A stretch of DNA of 64,000 bases from Candidatus Peregrinibacteria bacterium (GTDB lineage Bacteria > Patescibacteriota > Gracilibacteria > Peribacterales > Peribacteraceae), in the NCBI GenBank assembly GCA_030649955.1, contig JAUSFD010000005.1:1-64000 (forward strand), in the 5' to 3' direction. Shown piece by piece: positions 56,250 to 64,000 of the stretch (positions are counted from its first letter, which is position 1; each line of letters starts with the position of its first letter). The notes under the pieces are model-generated. The model was not told where the DNA came from. It did not search any database and saw only the letters and a program-made list of their open reading frames with translations. A program made the position numbers and the translations under genes.

Positions 56250-57209
56250 TCAATTTTTTTGTAGTCTCAGGATCTTCTTCGCCATATCCTCCGGATCCCC
56301 CGCTCTGCAGAGAATGACCTCCTTCCCATCGGTGAACTTTTCGTGAATAGCGGGAGTATCGGCGGTGAGGACGGGGACAGAGCATGCGACGGCGTCGTAG
56401 ACTTTGTGTGGGATGACGCGCTTGGCTTTGTCGGAGGTGCCGAAGATGCCGAGGCAGAGGTCAGAGGCGCGGATGAGATCGGGGAGGGACTCGAAAGCGA
56501 CGCGATCGCGGAAGGTGATGTTCGTGAGCGCGTACTTGTGCGCGAGTGCTCGCATGTTCGCATGCGTCTGCCCCGTTCCGATGAGGGTGAAGTGGATGTC
56601 CGGGTGATCTGCGAGGATCTTCGCTGCTTCGATGATGTGCTCTATCCCCTGCAGGGGGATGTAGGTTCCGTAGAAGAGGATTTCAAATTTCGGATTCTTC
56701 GCACGGTGCTTCGCTGGCGTGAAGAGATCCTCCCGCGTTCCCAAGTACACGACGTAGATACTCTTCGGATTCAGGCGGAACTTCCGGATGAAGTACTTCC
56801 GGTGCTCCTCTGTATCGATCAGCACCTCATCCGCCAGGTGACAGCTCAGGAAATCAATTGCGTATGCGGCCCATGCTGCGGGGTTCCACTTCGCGAACTT
56901 CTTCCGATCGAGAACCAGCGTGTCGTACGCGGAAATGAACGCATCGAAGATCAGCGTCTTCCGCGGGAAGCGCGTGAGGAGCCATGCGAGTGGTACGAGG
57001 TAGTGCCCCGGGAACGTGACGAGTACCGAACGCGCGTCCTTCTTCATCCTCCGGAACTTCCTCCACAGGTCGACGTACTTCCGGAGCACTCCTTTCTTGC
57101 TCGTGTGACACTCCCGCACCTCCCACCCCTCGCGTTCGAGCATGGCTTTCAAATTCCAATGACGAGGAGCCTGTTGATTATGGTACCCGAATGCGAGGAT
57201 GACGTTCAT
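56250..57209 (-). CDS. GT4-like glycosyltransferase
   Basis: A 319-residue GT-B enzyme. The N-terminus begins MNVILAFGYHNQQAPRHWNL. The donor domain has FEILFYGTYIPLQGIEHIIE, TLIGTGQTHANMRAL and SDKAKRVIPHKVYDAVACSVPVL, the variant of the nucleotide-site motif without a classical EX7E. The ATG at 57209 is chosen over one three codons upstream because TACAAT (57217-57222) ends 7 nt before it and overlaps the earlier ATG. It is divergent from another GT4 gene. Confidence 0.88.
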   Translation of the reverse strand: MNVILAFGYHNQQAPRHWNLKAMLEREGWEVRECHTSKKGVLRKYVDLWRKFRRMKKDARSVLVTFPGHYLVPLAWLLTRFPRKTLIFDAFISAYDTLVLDRKKFAKWNPAAWAAYAIDFLSCHLADEVLIDTEEHRKYFIRKFRLNPKSIYVVYLGTREDLFTPAKHRAKNPKFEILFYGTYIPLQGIEHIIEAAKILADHPDIHFTLIGTGQTHANMRALAHKYALTNITFRDRVAFESLPDLIRASDLCLGIFGTSDKAKRVIPHKVYDAVACSVPVLTADTPAIHEKFTDGKEVILCRAGDPEDMAKKILRLQKN

Positions 57210-57224
57210 CGCGTCCATTGTATC

Positions 57225-57296
57225 GTTAATTCGTTTACTCGTTGATTCGTTTATTCGAAGTGCTTCATCTCGAATAAACGAGTAAACGAATAAACG
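57225..57296. repeat. AATAAACG word-repeat dyad
   Basis: CGTTTACTCGTTGATTCGTT and ATTCG on the left pair with CGAATAAACGAGTAAACGAA and TAAACG on the right around a 16-nt spacer, between two divergent GT4 genes. A pure 8-nt word repeat unlike the other families in sequence but identical in layout. Confidence 0.8.
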
Positions 57297-57324
57297 CTCT
57301 GTGTGGTAGCTTAGCTTCACCGTT

Positions 57325-58482
57325 ATGCGCATTGCCTACGTCACTCACACTCGGTTCCCGGTGCAGAAAGCCCACGGGAAGCAGATTGCTGAGGTGTGCA
57401 GTGCTCTCGCGGCTCTCAAGCACAAGGTGACGCTCCTCTGCCCGTCCGTCTTCAACTCTATCCCCGTCGACGGGTTTTCGTACTACGGGCTCAAGAGGAC
57501 GTTCAAGGTTGAGTACCTGGGACACACTGATGCAACGCTGCAGTGGTGGGTGCCGGGCATCCTCCACTTCGCGGTCAACATGCGGCGGTACCGGAAGGCC
57601 TTCCGCTCGTACTTTGCCCAGCACCGGTTCGATCTCCTCTACGTTCGCTCGCCCTTCCTCCTCGCAACCCTCCTGAAAACGGGCATCCCCGTTGTGCTCG
57701 AGCTGCATGCTCTCCCGCGATTTGGCGTGAAGAAGCTGGCGCGCATGAGTAGAGGCTGCGCGCGTGTTGTGTGCCTCACGAGTCTCATGCGCTCTGCGTT
57801 CATTGCGGCTGGCGCCAATCCGAAGCGCGTTGTCGTGGAGGCGGATGGTGTCGACTTAAAGCAGTTCACGCCACTGCATGATTCACAGGCTGCGAAGAAG
57901 CGTTGGGGACTCCCGAAGACTGTCCCCGTCATCGGGTACGTGGGCTCCTTCGTCACGCGGAAATCGCTCGAGAAGGGGGTAGGCGTTCTCCTCGAGGGCC
58001 TCCAGCATCTGGTGCGATCGCACCGGAAGTTCCACGGTTGGATCGTCGGAGGTCCGGAGAACTGGAGACGTCGCTACGAAATCCGTGCCCGGCAGATGGG
58101 CATCGATGATTGCGTGCACTTCAAGGGACAGATTCCCGGGCCCCTCGTACCGGAGGCACTCGCGGCATGCGACATCCTCGTCTACCCCGCGCCAGCATCC
58201 AAACATCCGTACTTCCAGCGCGATACCTCTCCCCTCAAACTCTTCGAGTACCTCGCATCGGGCAAGCCGATCGTTTGCGCAGACTTACCACCGCTGCGCG
58301 ATGTCGTGGATGAGAAGACGGTGTACCTCTTCACTCCCGGTGATCCCGGTTCTCTCTCCGGCTGGCTCGAACATGTGCTCAAGCATCCGAAGGAAGCGCA
58401 AGCGAAGGCGAAGCGCGGCCTCACTCTCGTGAAGAACTACGCCTGGGAGAAGAGGATGGAGCGGATTCTCCGGGGACTCTGA
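57325..58482 (+). CDS. GT4 family glycosyltransferase
   Basis: A 385-residue GT-B enzyme. The N-terminus RIAYVTHTRFPVQKAHGKQI is the acceptor-domain start. The donor domain has VIGYVGSFVTRKSLEKGV, FHGWIVGGPENWRRRY and SPLKLFEYLASGKPIVCADL, the usual sugar-nucleotide motif. TAGCTT (57312-57317) ends 7 nt before the ATG, so it is predicted leaderless. Confidence 0.92.
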   Translation: MRIAYVTHTRFPVQKAHGKQIAEVCSALAALKHKVTLLCPSVFNSIPVDGFSYYGLKRTFKVEYLGHTDATLQWWVPGILHFAVNMRRYRKAFRSYFAQHRFDLLYVRSPFLLATLLKTGIPVVLELHALPRFGVKKLARMSRGCARVVCLTSLMRSAFIAAGANPKRVVVEADGVDLKQFTPLHDSQAAKKRWGLPKTVPVIGYVGSFVTRKSLEKGVGVLLEGLQHLVRSHRKFHGWIVGGPENWRRRYEIRARQMGIDDCVHFKGQIPGPLVPEALAACDILVYPAPASKHPYFQRDTSPLKLFEYLASGKPIVCADLPPLRDVVDEKTVYLFTPGDPGSLSGWLEHVLKHPKEAQAKAKRGLTLVKNYAWEKRMERILRGL

Positions 58483-58519
58483 CTGTGTTCCAACACCGCG
58501 AATCTGTTATGGTACCCGC

Positions 58520-58927
58520 ATGTCCGACATCGTCACTGTCGCGAAGGATGGCAATACCTATGCTCTCTTCATCCCGAAGGGTACGCCCGTCGATGGCATC
58601 AAGTTCCTCACGGAGCAGACCTCCCCCATGCAGGTGGGTCTCATGGAGCGGCCAGCGGGCCACGCGGTGAAGGCGCACCAGCATCCGCCGCAGAAGTTCG
58701 ATGTCGGCAGACTCAGCGAATTTCTCTACATTGAGAAGGGGAAGATCCACGTGCACGTGTTCGATGAGGAGTGGAAGGAGCTCGCTGATCAGATCTTGAA
58801 CGCTGGTGACTTTCTCGTATTCCTCCGCGGAGGTCACAGCATCGATATGCTGGAGCCCACGCGGATGATTGAGGTGAAACAAGGGCCGTTCCCTGGCGAC
58901 AAGCAATCCAAATCTTTCCGAAACTGA
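58520..58927 (+). CDS. Cupin-fold protein
   Basis: A 135-residue small beta-barrel protein. HQHPPQK near residues 53-59 is a cupin motif 1-like region, followed by FLYIEKGKIHVHVFDEEW and LNAGDFLVFLRGGHSIDML with a second-motif histidine. It may be a metal-dependent sugar isomerase or epimerase-like partner, or a regulator. TATGGT (58508-58513, with an upstream TG) ends exactly 6 nt before the ATG. It lies 4 nt before the aminotransferase gene, so the two probably act on the same nucleotide sugar. Confidence 0.82.
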   Translation: MSDIVTVAKDGNTYALFIPKGTPVDGIKFLTEQTSPMQVGLMERPAGHAVKAHQHPPQKFDVGRLSEFLYIEKGKIHVHVFDEEWKELADQILNAGDFLVFLRGGHSIDMLEPTRMIEVKQGPFPGDKQSKSFRN

Positions 58928-58931
58928 TCAC

Positions 58932-60050
58932 ATGCCTTCTTCAATGTTCGTCCCCGTCAATGAACCCGTGATTACCGCGGAGGCGAAGGCATACGTGAAC
59001 GAGGCGATGGATTCTGGCTGGATCAGCTCCGCAGGGAAGTACATCGAGGAATTTGAGAAGGAGTTCGCCACCTTCCTTGGAGTGAAGCACGCAGTCACTG
59101 CGACGAGCGGTACTGCGGCCATTCACCTGGCACTCGCGACGCTCAATGTCGGTCCAGGGGATGAAGTGATCGTGCCCGACTTCACCATGATGGGGAGCGT
59201 GCTGCCCGTGCTCTACTGCGGTGCAACACCGGTCTTCGTTGATGCGGAAGCGGAGACGTTCAACATCGATCCCAATCTCATCGAGGCGAAGATTACGAAG
59301 AAGACGAAGGCCATCATGCCTGTGCACCTCTACGGACACAGTGCAGAGATGGACCAGATCCTCGCGATCGCGAAGAAGCACAGCCTCCCCGTCATCGAGG
59401 ATGCTGCGGAGGTCCATGGAGCGACATACAAGGGGAGGATGTGTGGATCCATGGGTGAGCTCGGGTGCTTTAGCTTCTACGCGAACAAGATCATCACGAC
59501 AGGGGAGGGTGGGATGCTCGTGACCAATGACGATCTCCTCGCCGCCCGTGCTCGGGTGCTCAAGGACCTCGCGCACAGTGCGAAGAAGCGCTTCTGGCAT
59601 GAGGAGATGGGCTTCAACTACCGCATGACGAACCTCCAAGCTGCCGTTGGACTTGGACAACTCCAGCACGTCGACGAGTTCCTCGAGAAGAAGCAGTGGA
59701 TGGCGGAGCGATATCGCGAAGGGCTAGGAGGGATCAAGCATTTACGTCTCCCCATCACGAAAGAGTACGCGAAGAACGTGTACTGGATGTACGGCGTCCT
59801 CCTCGAAGAGGGATTCCCGCTCACGCGCGATGCGCTGCGCGCCGCTCTCAAGGAGCGCGGGGTCGATACCCGGGATTTCTTCTACTCCTCTGCGTCGCAG
59901 CCCCTCCTCAAGCACCTGCCTTCCGCCAAGGAATCCTTCCCCGTCAGCACCATGCTTTCCGAGCGCGGATTCTACCTCCCTTCCGGTCTCGCGCTCACGG
60001 AGGAACAGATACAATACGTGTGTGACTCCCTCCGCGCCGTTGCCGCATAG
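58932..60050 (+). CDS. DegT/DnrJ/EryC1 sugar aminotransferase
   Basis: A 372-residue PLP enzyme that transaminates a keto nucleotide sugar. The motifs are AVTATSGTAAIHLALATLNVG, DEVIVPDFTMMGSVLPV, PVIEDAAEVHGATYKG and the PLP lysine in FYANKIITTGEGG. The closest well-known type is GDP-perosamine synthase-like. It is coupled to the cupin gene. The 3' end of its coding sequence contains the TACAAT promoter of the next gene. Confidence 0.94.
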   Translation: MPSSMFVPVNEPVITAEAKAYVNEAMDSGWISSAGKYIEEFEKEFATFLGVKHAVTATSGTAAIHLALATLNVGPGDEVIVPDFTMMGSVLPVLYCGATPVFVDAEAETFNIDPNLIEAKITKKTKAIMPVHLYGHSAEMDQILAIAKKHSLPVIEDAAEVHGATYKGRMCGSMGELGCFSFYANKIITTGEGGMLVTNDDLLAARARVLKDLAHSAKKRFWHEEMGFNYRMTNLQAAVGLGQLQHVDEFLEKKQWMAERYREGLGGIKHLRLPITKEYAKNVYWMYGVLLEEGFPLTRDALRAALKERGVDTRDFFYSSASQPLLKHLPSAKESFPVSTMLSERGFYLPSGLALTEEQIQYVCDSLRAVAA

Positions 60051-60810
60051 TATCGCGCTCGTCTCGATCATTCTCCCCACCTACAACGAGGCGGGGAATA
60101 TCGTCGCGCTCGTCGAAGCCCTGGATCGGCTCGTGAAGATGCCAAAGGAAATTATCATCGTTGATGATAATTCCCCGGATGGCACATCGCAGCGCGTCGG
60201 CGGCATGATTGACGCGCGGACGGTACCGAGCCTGCGGCTCGAGACGCGCACGAAAGACCGCGGCCTCACCCGCAGCATTGCGCGGGGCATCGAGCTCGCG
60301 AAGGGGGATGTCATTTGCTGGATGGACTGCGACTTCTCGCACCCGCCAGAGACGATGGCGCAGCTCATCAATTGCGTTGCGAATGGGACGGATATCGCTG
60401 TTGCGTCCCGGTATGTGAAAGGCGGGAGCTACAAGAAGGGCCTTGGGTGGTTCGGTGCCGATGAATCCGCATTCGCCGTTCTCCTGAGCAGAATCATCAA
60501 TTGGACGATCCGCATGGCACTCGATCCGCGCTTCCACGACTACACCAGTGGCTTCATCGCTATCCGTCGCCATGCCCTTGAACCGTTCCTCCCCCTGCGT
60601 GGCGAGTATGGCGAGTACTTCATGGAGCTCATCTACCGCGCTCTCCAATCCGGCTACTCTTTCGCGGAGGTCCCCTTCATCTCCCCACCACGGAAGTGGG
60701 GACAGACGAAGACCGGCACGACATTCCCGCAGCTCTTCCGCCGCGGTCTGCCCTATCTCCTCCTTCTCCCGCGACTCCGGATGATGCGGGTGCGTTCCGC
60801 TACGCGCTGA
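60022..60810 (+). CDS. GT2 glycosyltransferase (DPM1-like)
   Basis: A 262-residue GT-A enzyme. The motifs are VSIILPTYNEAGNI, IIIVDDNSPDGTSQ, the metal site WMDCDFSHP and HDYTSGFIAIRRHAL, typical of polyprenyl-phosphate sugar synthases. The GTG at 60022 lies inside the aminotransferase gene, 28 nt before its stop. TACAAT (60010-60015) ends exactly 6 nt before it, so a leaderless mRNA starts within the coding region of its neighbour. No C-terminal membrane domain. Confidence 0.9.
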   Translation: MTPSAPLPHSIALVSIILPTYNEAGNIVALVEALDRLVKMPKEIIIVDDNSPDGTSQRVGGMIDARTVPSLRLETRTKDRGLTRSIARGIELAKGDVICWMDCDFSHPPETMAQLINCVANGTDIAVASRYVKGGSYKKGLGWFGADESAFAVLLSRIINWTIRMALDPRFHDYTSGFIAIRRHALEPFLPLRGEYGEYFMELIYRALQSGYSFAEVPFISPPRKWGQTKTGTTFPQLFRRGLPYLLLLPRLRMMRVRSATR

Positions 60811-62062
60811 CAGACCGATTCTGTGATTGTTTCGCGATCTCGATGATGCGCAGGGCGTTCTCATGCGGGTGCTCGAGGTTCAGCGCGCAGATGATGCCGT
60901 CCTCCTCCGGATAGACTCCCTTGATGAGATTCTTCTGCGCCACGAATCCCATGCCCTGGAAGAGGACCAGCATGTCTAGCGCTGTCTCGGGGATGGTAAT
61001 ACTGAGGATGGATCGTTTCCGATCAATCATCGTTTTCACGAGCTCTACTACCAGGTCTTCTTCCAATCCTCGATGACGGAATGCCGGATGGACTGCGAAA
61101 TTGCAGATCGAGACTCTCTTCGCCCGCTCCTTGGAGATGGCATAGCCGAACACCCCGTCCTTCATGGCATTTTCCGCTCTGCCCTCGTGGTTTTGCCTGC
61201 GCCCCTCCGGCTTGCCTTCGTTGAGCCAATACCAATGAGCGAGATCTTTCTTATCGTCTGCCGTTGCCGTGTAGGAAACAACTGCGACTATGCCGCTACA
61301 GCCATTGTTGAGCTTCGCTTGGAGCTCCTGTGCACTCTCAGGATAGTGCGATCCCACGTGTTCGAGTTCTTCCATAATTTCTCCCATGGTGTTTGCACTA
61401 TTGATGTCCTTGGCCTGCTCGGGTATCGAGTGCACGAACGCTTGGAGCGGTGGTCCTTCCCGCTGCTGCAGCCTCTCCTCATCGAGGAGAACGGGTTCCT
61501 GTCGCAAAGCAGAAGGCTCGTAGCATGTCGCGCCCGCACCCAGAAAGAAGAGCAGAGCATTGAGTGAATCACTGATGTGGAGCAGCGCTTCCTCGAGAGC
61601 ATCTTCGGTATTGAACGGCGACTGGAGAGTCTCCATATCTCTCCTGAGTTCTCCCAGCAGAGCCGAGTTCCCAAAGAGGTACTCCTGTCCAAAGAGCTCA
61701 GCGATCTTCGCGTGGAGGAGGTGTGTCTTCTCTGCGATGGTCTGCGCAATATTCTCGGGATTGAGCTGCTGCTCAGGGACAGGATCTCGTGTCGCTTCGT
61801 CCATACTCGTCCGAGGATCGAGGAAAAAATTGTCGTTGTCCCGCCCCTCTTCCTTGATGCGATTCCTCCCATGGAAGCTCCCTGCATCAATGGACGGTGG
61901 ATCGTAGGGAGGAGCTTCGGGTTCGTTCTCGTGCTTCCACACTTTCTCGAGCGCAGCGGTGTAGTTTGCTCTCTGCTCCTGGAGATCACTCACAACACTG
62001 ATGCATTGTCTCACGATTTGCTCGAGAGGGTCCGTGGTGTCCATCTCGAAACTGCGATCCAT
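60800..62062 (-). CDS. Hypothetical protein with C-terminal GNAT domain
   Basis: A 420-residue protein. Residues 1-230 are helical and charged, with no known domain. Residues from about 255 form a GNAT N-acetyltransferase: VSICNFAVHPAFRHRGLEEDLV is motif A with the acetyl-CoA-binding RHRGLE, and ALDMLVLFQGMGF is motif B. The substrate is unknown; the N-terminal part may recognise it. TACAAC ends 6 nt before the ATG. Its 3' end overlaps the GT2 gene by 11 nt, convergently. Confidence 0.8.
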   Translation of the reverse strand: MDRSFEMDTTDPLEQIVRQCISVVSDLQEQRANYTAALEKVWKHENEPEAPPYDPPSIDAGSFHGRNRIKEEGRDNDNFFLDPRTSMDEATRDPVPEQQLNPENIAQTIAEKTHLLHAKIAELFGQEYLFGNSALLGELRRDMETLQSPFNTEDALEEALLHISDSLNALLFFLGAGATCYEPSALRQEPVLLDEERLQQREGPPLQAFVHSIPEQAKDINSANTMGEIMEELEHVGSHYPESAQELQAKLNNGCSGIVAVVSYTATADDKKDLAHWYWLNEGKPEGRRQNHEGRAENAMKDGVFGYAISKERAKRVSICNFAVHPAFRHRGLEEDLVVELVKTMIDRKRSILSITIPETALDMLVLFQGMGFVAQKNLIKGVYPEEDGIICALNLEHPHENALRIIEIAKQSQNRSVSA

Positions 62063-62097
62063 AGAGATGTTGTAGAACTCTCCTATCCGTTACGCAA

Positions 62098-63129
62098 CTA
62101 TTCGCCGATCGGTATCAGATTGTAGTGCTCCAGTGCTGCCTTGATGATGTCTGCCCCGTGCTCCGCCGTCTCCGCACTCGGATGCACGGTATCCCAGCTG
62201 AGGGTTTCCGCATCGTTCCCGAAGACTTCGTAGAGGTCGAGAACGCGGAAGCCCTGCGCTTCGACGAGGGATTTGAGCTGTTCACGAGCAGTGAAGTGTA
62301 GGTTTCGCTCTGGCCAGATCACGAAGAGGCGTGGGAGATCCCTTGGGAGGAGTGCTGTGAGCTTCGCGAGAGTCTCACCGTACGCCTTCAGGCTCTCTGC
62401 CTTCATGTTCTCGCTGAAGGCATTTTCCTGCGCTGTCGCTTCCTGTTCCTGCAAATCACGCTTCCCCTGCTGTGCTGTCACGAACTTCTTCACTGCTCGG
62501 TAGAAGGCGCTGCGGAGATCGAGCCAACACTTCCCTGGCACGTACGCCATCAGTCCCGTCTTGATCGGCGAGCACTGTTCCTCCTCCAGCGTCCACCCTT
62601 CTGGCCGAAGGATGCCCTGCTCATCGAGGTGCGCGATGCCCGATTCCTCAAGGTCGTTGAAGTGGAAGATGAGGACGAGTGTAGTGGGATTGAGCTTCTT
62701 CACTTTCTCCCGGAACACCGCTGTCTGCTGCGTAAGGTTGTACCCCGGTGATGCGGTATTCAGGACATTGAATTCTGGGAGGAGTGCCTGCAGGTGTGCA
62801 GGGAGAGTCTGATCGTCTTCGAGTCCATAACCGAACGTGATGGAGTCTCCGAGCATTGCGATAAGCTGTTTCCCTTCCTGGAGCTCGGGTCCACGGAAGC
62901 CCAGAGAGTTCGTCGTCACGGTGGAGCGGTATGCACGTTCGCTGATGCTCGGCTTCAGTTCGTACCTGATATCCGGGATGGCACTCGACTGGTAGATCTT
63001 CGGTGGATTGGGCTTCGTCGTCTGCAGCCCCGTCACACGCAGCGCGAATTCGATCCCCCCGAAGAAGATCGCAATCGTTGCGAGGAGGAGGGACACGTTG
63101 ATGACGGTGTTCCGCAGAGAAGAGCGCAT
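62098..63129 (-). CDS. SGNH/GDSL hydrolase, membrane anchored
   Basis: A 343-residue protein with one N-terminal membrane segment (VINVSLLLATIAIFFGGIEF) and an extracytoplasmic SGNH domain. Block I is MLGDSITFGYG with the nucleophilic serine, block III is HFNDLE with the oxyanion asparagine, and block V is WDTVHPSAE with the Asp-His pair. Such enzymes often add or remove acyl groups on surface glycans. TACACT (63137-63142) ends 7 nt before the ATG. Confidence 0.9.
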   Translation of the reverse strand: MRSSLRNTVINVSLLLATIAIFFGGIEFALRVTGLQTTKPNPPKIYQSSAIPDIRYELKPSISERAYRSTVTTNSLGFRGPELQEGKQLIAMLGDSITFGYGLEDDQTLPAHLQALLPEFNVLNTASPGYNLTQQTAVFREKVKKLNPTTLVLIFHFNDLEESGIAHLDEQGILRPEGWTLEEEQCSPIKTGLMAYVPGKCWLDLRSAFYRAVKKFVTAQQGKRDLQEQEATAQENAFSENMKAESLKAYGETLAKLTALLPRDLPRLFVIWPERNLHFTAREQLKSLVEAQGFRVLDLYEVFGNDAETLSWDTVHPSAETAEHGADIIKAALEHYNLIPIGE

Positions 63130-63154
63130 TGGTCGTAGTGTATAGGAACCCCTC

Positions 63155-63357
63155 AGGGCAGGCATACCTGCCTGTTGGGCAATCGTTTTCATCCCTCTGG
63201 GCTGCGGGCAAGTATGCCCGCGCTCATTCTTCTCCATTGTTGTATTTCCGGGATGCGGGCACGTATGCCCATGCCCGTGTGTCTATTTTTGGATTGATGT
63301 TTTGCACCAATTTGCCCAAAAAAACCTACAAAAAACATTAGGGCAGGCATACCCGCG
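63155..63357. repeat. Cluster of four GCGGGCA palindromic repeats
   Basis: GGGCAGGCATACCTGCCT (63155-63172), GCGGGCAAGTATGCCCGC (63204-63221), GCGGGCACGTATGCCC (63255-63270) and GGGCAGGCATACCCGC (from 63341) share a GGGCA..TATGCCC core. They are spread through the gap between the SGNH hydrolase and the methyltransferase. I see no gene in this stretch. Confidence 0.75.
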
Positions 63358-63374
63358 CTATGTTCGTTGTTTGT

Positions 63375-64000
63375 TCATTGCTTCTCCCCCACAAGGACGA
63401 ATAGTCCTCCCTCTCGTCCGATGGAAAACATCCATTGCAATTGATTCATCACATGCAGGAATGAACTTCCATGGGGGTGTTCTTCAAATAATCGCATATC
63501 AACCCCCTCTCCTGGCAATTTCCCCGCGATATCTGGCACGCCGCTCAGGTACTTCACATTCGATTCTGCGAACCACCCGAGCACTTCATCCACACTGTGC
63601 CAGCTCTCGTGGGGATTCCTGTACTGATCCGCGAACCAGATCTCCTTCTTACTCTGGTCGACATCCTTCCTACGCATATGTGCATCGAGGAAGCGAAACG
63701 CGTTGCCGCTGACCTTGAAGATCACCTGCCGAATGCCGAGCGGAATGCGCGCGTAGGTGTTGTAGAGCCCAATGAGGATCTTCCCTTCGGGTTTCACGAG
63801 CTTGAGGAGTTCAAGGAATCCGCCTTTCGGATCCGGTGTGTGGTGGAGGACACCCGAGCAGATGAGGACATCGACACTCGCGGGGGCGATGGGCATCGCG
63901 AAGATGTTCCCCTGCACGAAGTGCACGTTGCTGAGCCCGAAGCGATCGCGGAAGCCCTGCCCCAGTGCGAGCGATGCACCGCTCATGTCCGTTCCGATAA
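63375..64000 (-). CDS. SAM-dependent methyltransferase, 5' end outside window
   Basis: At least 208 residues are visible; the frame is still open at the right edge, where the IGTDMS post-motif-I strand lies, so the N-terminus with motif I is missing. Visible are VDVLICSGVLHHTPDPKGGF, LVKPEGKILIGLYN and a C-terminal domain with ADQYRNPHESWHSVDEVLGWF, the pattern of class I methyltransferases that act on sugars or small molecules. Confidence 0.85.
   Translation of the reverse strand, partial: IGTDMSGASLALGQGFRDRFGLSNVHFVQGNIFAMPIAPASVDVLICSGVLHHTPDPKGGFLELLKLVKPEGKILIGLYNTYARIPLGIRQVIFKVSGNAFRFLDAHMRRKDVDQSKKEIWFADQYRNPHESWHSVDEVLGWFAESNVKYLSGVPDIAGKLPGEGVDMRLFEEHPHGSSFLHVMNQLQWMFSIGREGGLFVLVGEKQ

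Noticed and set aside
57216-57218. ATG three codons upstream of the GT4 start
   Set aside because: It overlaps the TACAAT hexamer that would be its own promoter; the ATG at 57209 is placed correctly 7 nt after it.
9887-57296. CRISPR array interpretation of the word repeats
   Set aside because: Units are 6-9 nt, degenerate, without unique spacers of constant length and without cas genes.

Overview
The window most likely comes from a bacterium of the Candidate Phyla Radiation; Peregrinibacteria/Peribacteria is my best guess, made from gene content and rRNA style without any database search. The reasons are a divergent 16S rRNA with changes inside universal primer sites, a 16S gene that stands alone without a 23S behind it, many short lineage-specific hypothetical proteins, a split SUF iron-sulfur system and a large glycosyltransferase load.

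Layout. 1-620 is the 3' part of the 16S rRNA, followed by a terminator. 0.9-31.5 kb is mostly housekeeping: an iron-permease-like protein, sufD, sufB, an rRNA-dimethylase-like methyltransferase, a SIMPL protein, sufC, a [2Fe-2S] ferredoxin, a TPR protein, DNA polymerase III delta', secA, tsaB, nusA, an exonuclease fused to a decayed DinG-type helicase, a sugar-phosphate transferase, yggT, the RNase P RNA, tRNA-Thr, sufU and sufS. 31.5-64 kb is almost entirely surface polysaccharide biosynthesis: polytopic GT-C-like enzymes, GT2 and GT4 glycosyltransferases, rmlA/rmlB, GtrA and DUF2304 partners, a NodU-type carbamoyltransferase, a cupin plus a DegT aminotransferase, an SGNH hydrolase and two methyltransferases. 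The sugar-phosphate transferase near 26 kb would start glycans on the lipid carrier, RmlA/B and the DegT enzyme would make activated sugars, and the other enzymes would extend and decorate the chain.

Three things stand out. (1) Gene starts: at least 22 genes have a -10 hexamer (TAnnnT) ending exactly 6 or 7 nt before an ATG or GTG, which puts the transcription start on the start codon (leaderless mRNA). The 16S 3' end, meanwhile, has lost the canonical anti-Shine-Dalgarno (CACCTCC is CTTTTCC). Together these suggest that initiation is largely SD-independent. (2) Intergenic and some coding DNA carries many unrelated families of degenerate 6-9 nt 'word' repeats (GGGAACA, GTGGACA, AATGTAGA, AATAAACG, GGCAGGAA and others), most arranged as a left arm, a spacer and a complementary right arm. 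(3) Two genes, sufB and gtrA, have a synonymously diverged copy of their own last 12-14 codons and stop about 50-60 nt downstream, which looks like a scar of allele replacement. The RNase P RNA also shows a compensatory swap of a nearly invariant P4 pair.
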